Below are positions 61,905-64,000 of a DNA stretch of 64,000 nt, piece after piece (position 1 is the first letter of the stretch; each line of letters starts with the position of its first letter). This DNA is from Bacteriovoracaceae bacterium (GTDB lineage Bacteria; Bdellovibrionota; Bacteriovoracia; Bacteriovoracales; Bacteriovoracaceae). Location of the stretch: assembly GCA_024711325.1 (NCBI GenBank), contig JANJTC010000001.1, positions 329,603 to 393,602 on the forward strand, read 5' to 3'. The notes under the pieces are model-generated. The model made no database searches. It was not told the DNA's origin and was given only the letters and a program-made list of their open reading frames with translations. The translations under genes were made by a program, and so were the position numbers.

Positions 61905-62072
61905 CTATCTGATAAAATCCGGTCGGGGAAGTTGATTACGTACTTCTTCCGACTGATCTTCCATCCTCTCTTGTTGAAAAGCATTTTGTCTGGCCGCACC
62001 GGAGTCCCAGTCTTGTTCTCGGGAAGAACAGCCAGTCAAAATTAATGCGCATAAAATGATGATCTGTTTCAT
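61905..62072 (-). CDS. Small lipoprotein (55 aa)
   Basis: A 55-residue open frame starts at ATG 62072 and ends at TAG 61905. It has a classical lipobox signal (QIIILCALILTGCSS, Cys15) and a polar mature part of 40 residues, rich in Gln, Glu and Arg. Signal, lipobox and position (converging with the O-methyltransferase, seven bases apart) support a real gene. I know no family. Confidence 0.65.
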   Translation of the reverse strand: MKQIIILCALILTGCSSREQDWDSGAARQNAFQQERMEDQSEEVRNQLPRPDFIR

Positions 62073-62241
62073 AGCTCTATTTTAATCTAATACAAAGGCT
62101 CTGTTCCTAAATTCCTGATGAAGCATTTCTCACTCACTTAAATCGTCAGTTATACAGCTCAAGATTCACTCAATTTTGCAGGACTACTGTATTCAATTAA
62201 AGTCCCGGGCCTTTAAATCATGCAAAGGATGGAGGTCATCT

Positions 62242-62646
62242 ATGAAACTGACGGGATTCATTGTTGTCATTGTGGCGGCCTTGTTATTTCTCCTCCCGAT
62301 GATGAACAAAGAAAACGAGGCCTTTGAAAGGCAGGCCCAGGAAGAAGCTCCTATGGAGAGCATTCTCGATAAATCTAATACCTTCAAAATCATCTATGAA
62401 TCCCAAGGTCCTGAGGAAGAATCCATTATCGACATCATCTGGATGAAAAAAGCTTCTGAAGTGGCCATCAGTGAAGGAATTCCTTATTTCAATGTTCTTG
62501 ATCAGAAAGTTACAACTCGTTACGATGCTGAATCAAATCAGAATCTATCAGTCGTAGAAGGCGTCATTGAACTTGATGCAGACCCCATGCGCGCAGAATT
62601 TGATGCACAAGAAATTCAGAGTCTGGTACTGACCGACGACCCTTAA
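62242..62646 (+). CDS. Membrane-anchored protein of unknown function
   Basis: Starting at ATG 62242 (GGAGG eight bases upstream) gives 134 residues; the frame is open back to 62176. One N-terminal membrane helix (LTGFIVVIVAALLFLLPMM) is followed by an acidic, strand-rich domain with no Cys. It is probably anchored in the membrane with its main part in the periplasm. I do not recognise it. Confidence 0.65.
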   Translation: MKLTGFIVVIVAALLFLLPMMNKENEAFERQAQEEAPMESILDKSNTFKIIYESQGPEEESIIDIIWMKKASEVAISEGIPYFNVLDQKVTTRYDAESNQNLSVVEGVIELDADPMRAEFDAQEIQSLVLTDDP

Positions 62647-62732
62647 ACCTGAGCAAACAATAAAGGTTTTCTTTAGTGGTTATGTGCTGAAGGTCGATCC
62701 TAAATTGATCGCTCATTACCAGGAGGTAATTT

Positions 62733-63803
62733 GTGAAATGGATCGGAAGCCTTTTATTGTTCTCCCTGACATTGCCAATGACGTATGCTTCTCCACTTAA
62801 ACTTGATGAAAGTTGGGAGAGCATCTCGGATCCAGAGATCATGAGTTATTTCTTCACAAGGGACTTTGCTCTCCTTCCCCTTAGCGGAACCGTGGCCGAT
62901 AAAAATAAATATTGGTCTGGTGATTATTGGGCCTTAAACAAAGGCAACATTAATTACAGATGGAACGCTAAAAAGAAGATCGGCTTTAATTTAAAATCTC
63001 CCAGTAAAGATTATGTGAGAAGAATGTCAATCCCTGAACTCTCTGAGCTTGCCCCCTCTGAAAAATATGACCTCTTCACAGGTAATTATGATTACCCTTT
63101 GAAAAATGAAGTGGCCCGGGTAGCTGCCGATTCCCAGGCCGAAATCTGGGAGGGTATCTGTCATGGATGGTCACCCGCCTCCATGAACCATGAAGAACCC
63201 ACACCTAAACTCATGACAAACCCAGAGGGAATCGAGATTCCATTTGGCTCAACTGATATCAAGGCCCTGATTAGCTATTACTATGCCTACGGTTTTGAAG
63301 TTCCAGATACCCATCAAATGGGCAGACGTTGCTACCAGGGACCATGGTTTAATAATCAGCCTGATTGTTACGAGGATTTAAATGCCGGTGCTTTTCATAT
63401 TGTTTTGGCAAACAGGTTGGGAATTGATGGAAAAGGTTTTATAGCCGACCTGCACCGCTATAAGGAAGTCTGGAATCATCCTATTACTTCCTATCAGTCA
63501 CGAGTCATAGGATTCGGAAAACCAAAAAGGGATTCTGCCCCGGGAACAGTTAAGACTATTAACGTAAGCACTGTCATGACCTACGTGGACGAGGATGGCC
63601 ATGACTGGCGACCAGTAATAGGGACTCCAAAACAATTTTATAAAAAGGTCACTTACCAGTACTCACTAGATCTGAATAATTCTGGAACCATTATCGGGGG
63701 AGAATGGATTTCTAAACTGCGGCCTGATTTTTTATGGTTAAAAGGCAGGCCACGACAATACGAAGGTCTTCTAAGTCGCTTAGGCGAACTATTGAACGAT
63801 TGA
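62733..63803 (+). CDS. Exported transglutaminase-elicitor-like protein
   Basis: The 356-residue protein has a signal peptide (WIGSLLLFSLTLPMTYAS). The pattern WEGICHGWSPASM (C143), AFHIVLANRLG (H222) and GFIADLHRYKEVWNHP (D239) matches the Cys-His-Asp order of the transglutaminase elicitor group (GP42-like family, PF16683-type, otherwise known from oomycetes and some marine bacteria). Other Cys (RRCYQG, PDCYED) suggest a disulfide. It starts at GTG 62733 with GGAGG seven bases upstream. Cross-linking activity is inferred. Confidence 0.7.
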   Translation: MKWIGSLLLFSLTLPMTYASPLKLDESWESISDPEIMSYFFTRDFALLPLSGTVADKNKYWSGDYWALNKGNINYRWNAKKKIGFNLKSPSKDYVRRMSIPELSELAPSEKYDLFTGNYDYPLKNEVARVAADSQAEIWEGICHGWSPASMNHEEPTPKLMTNPEGIEIPFGSTDIKALISYYYAYGFEVPDTHQMGRRCYQGPWFNNQPDCYEDLNAGAFHIVLANRLGIDGKGFIADLHRYKEVWNHPITSYQSRVIGFGKPKRDSAPGTVKTINVSTVMTYVDEDGHDWRPVIGTPKQFYKKVTYQYSLDLNNSGTIIGGEWISKLRPDFLWLKGRPRQYEGLLSRLGELLND

Positions 63804-63850
63804 ATTGTTCGCAGGCAACTGAGGACAGTTTCCAGTAATTTTTTCCATAA

Positions 63851-63875
63851 CAGGGCGGATTTTTTTTCTGCCCTG
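63851..63875. other. Inverted repeat after the last gene
   Basis: CAGGGC and GCCCTG flank a 13-base T-rich loop. It starts 48 bases after the stop of the 62733 gene. No T-run follows, so it is a weak terminator or chance. Nothing else firm is visible to base 64000. Confidence 0.35.
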
Positions 63876-64000
63876 CTCCTCTTCTATAATCAAATTCATA
63901 GGATAACTCTCTCAAAAATTGGCATCATTTTTCCATTGCCGGAAGCCAATGACTATAACGCCTGATCAATTACAATTGATCCCTCCTTTTTGCCCAAATT

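Noticed and set aside
63789..63899. A 36-residue minus-strand open frame at the window end
   Set aside because: It overlaps the last gene by 15 bases, lacks a strong ribosome site and has no recognisable motif; I cannot support it.

Overview
The window reads as chromosomal DNA of a Gram-negative, predatory-type bacterium. My best guess is the Bdellovibrionota, Bacteriovorax/Peredibacter side. This is inferred from gene style, not from a marker gene: very many exported proteins and lipoproteins, several exported metallo- and serine peptidases, PilZ and receiver-like signalling proteins, a lysine-rich histone-H1-like/SWIB protein, and a ResB/CcsA cytochrome c system. The DNA is moderately AT-rich and densely coded on both strands, with many 4-bp ATGA stop/start overlaps. 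I saw no rRNA, tRNA, CRISPR array or intact insertion sequence.

Layout. 1-7.4 kb: the 3' part of an unusual type IIA topoisomerase subunit A whose sequence resembles eukaryotic Top2, then exported proteins (M1-like and metzincin-like metallopeptidases, a trypsin-like protease, unknowns) and a small transaldolase. 7.4-13.7 kb: CcsA and ResB, a DUF1624-type membrane protein, thiamine pyrophosphokinase, a GNAT protein and the H1/SWIB DNA-binding protein. 13.7-22.5 kb: bifunctional PutA coupled to ProC, two lipoproteins, and a winged-helix protein overlapping a TrmK-type tRNA methyltransferase. 22.5-28.1 kb: a receiver/PilZ-like protein and a MoxR-DUF58-TgpA operon on the minus strand. 28.1-30.7 kb: small genes, a heavily decayed gene and a BrnT/BrnA toxin-antitoxin pair, which look like an accessory patch. 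30.7-37.0 kb: asd diverging from a promoter and lysine riboswitch that lead lysC-dapB-dapA-dapD-lysA. 37.0-41.2 kb: a PilZ protein and a run of exported proteins ending in an exported GGDEF-like (GGDEL) protein. 41.3-53 kb: raiA-fadD, methyltransferases, a hydrolase, a 1085-residue exported protein, an MnmD-like enzyme, a FabK/nitronate monooxygenase-like flavoprotein, a sensor kinase and HtpX. 53-58.7 kb: an L,D-transpeptidase, a SIMPL protein and four RNA-methyltransferase-type genes. 58.8-64 kb: an ECF sigma factor with a membrane partner, a TatD hydrolase, an O-methyltransferase, small exported proteins and a transglutaminase-elicitor-like protein.

How the genes work together. The lysine block is the clearest regulatory unit: promoter, L-box aptamer, then five overlapping or tightly packed genes from aspartate toward lysine, with asd on the other strand outside riboswitch control. 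PutA-ProC covers proline breakdown and synthesis in one coupled unit. ResB/CcsA build c-type cytochromes. The most unusual items are the Top2-like topoisomerase subunit, the exported GGDEL protein and its exported neighbours, the GNAT gene directly before a lysine-rich H1/SWIB protein, and the decayed gene beside brnTA.
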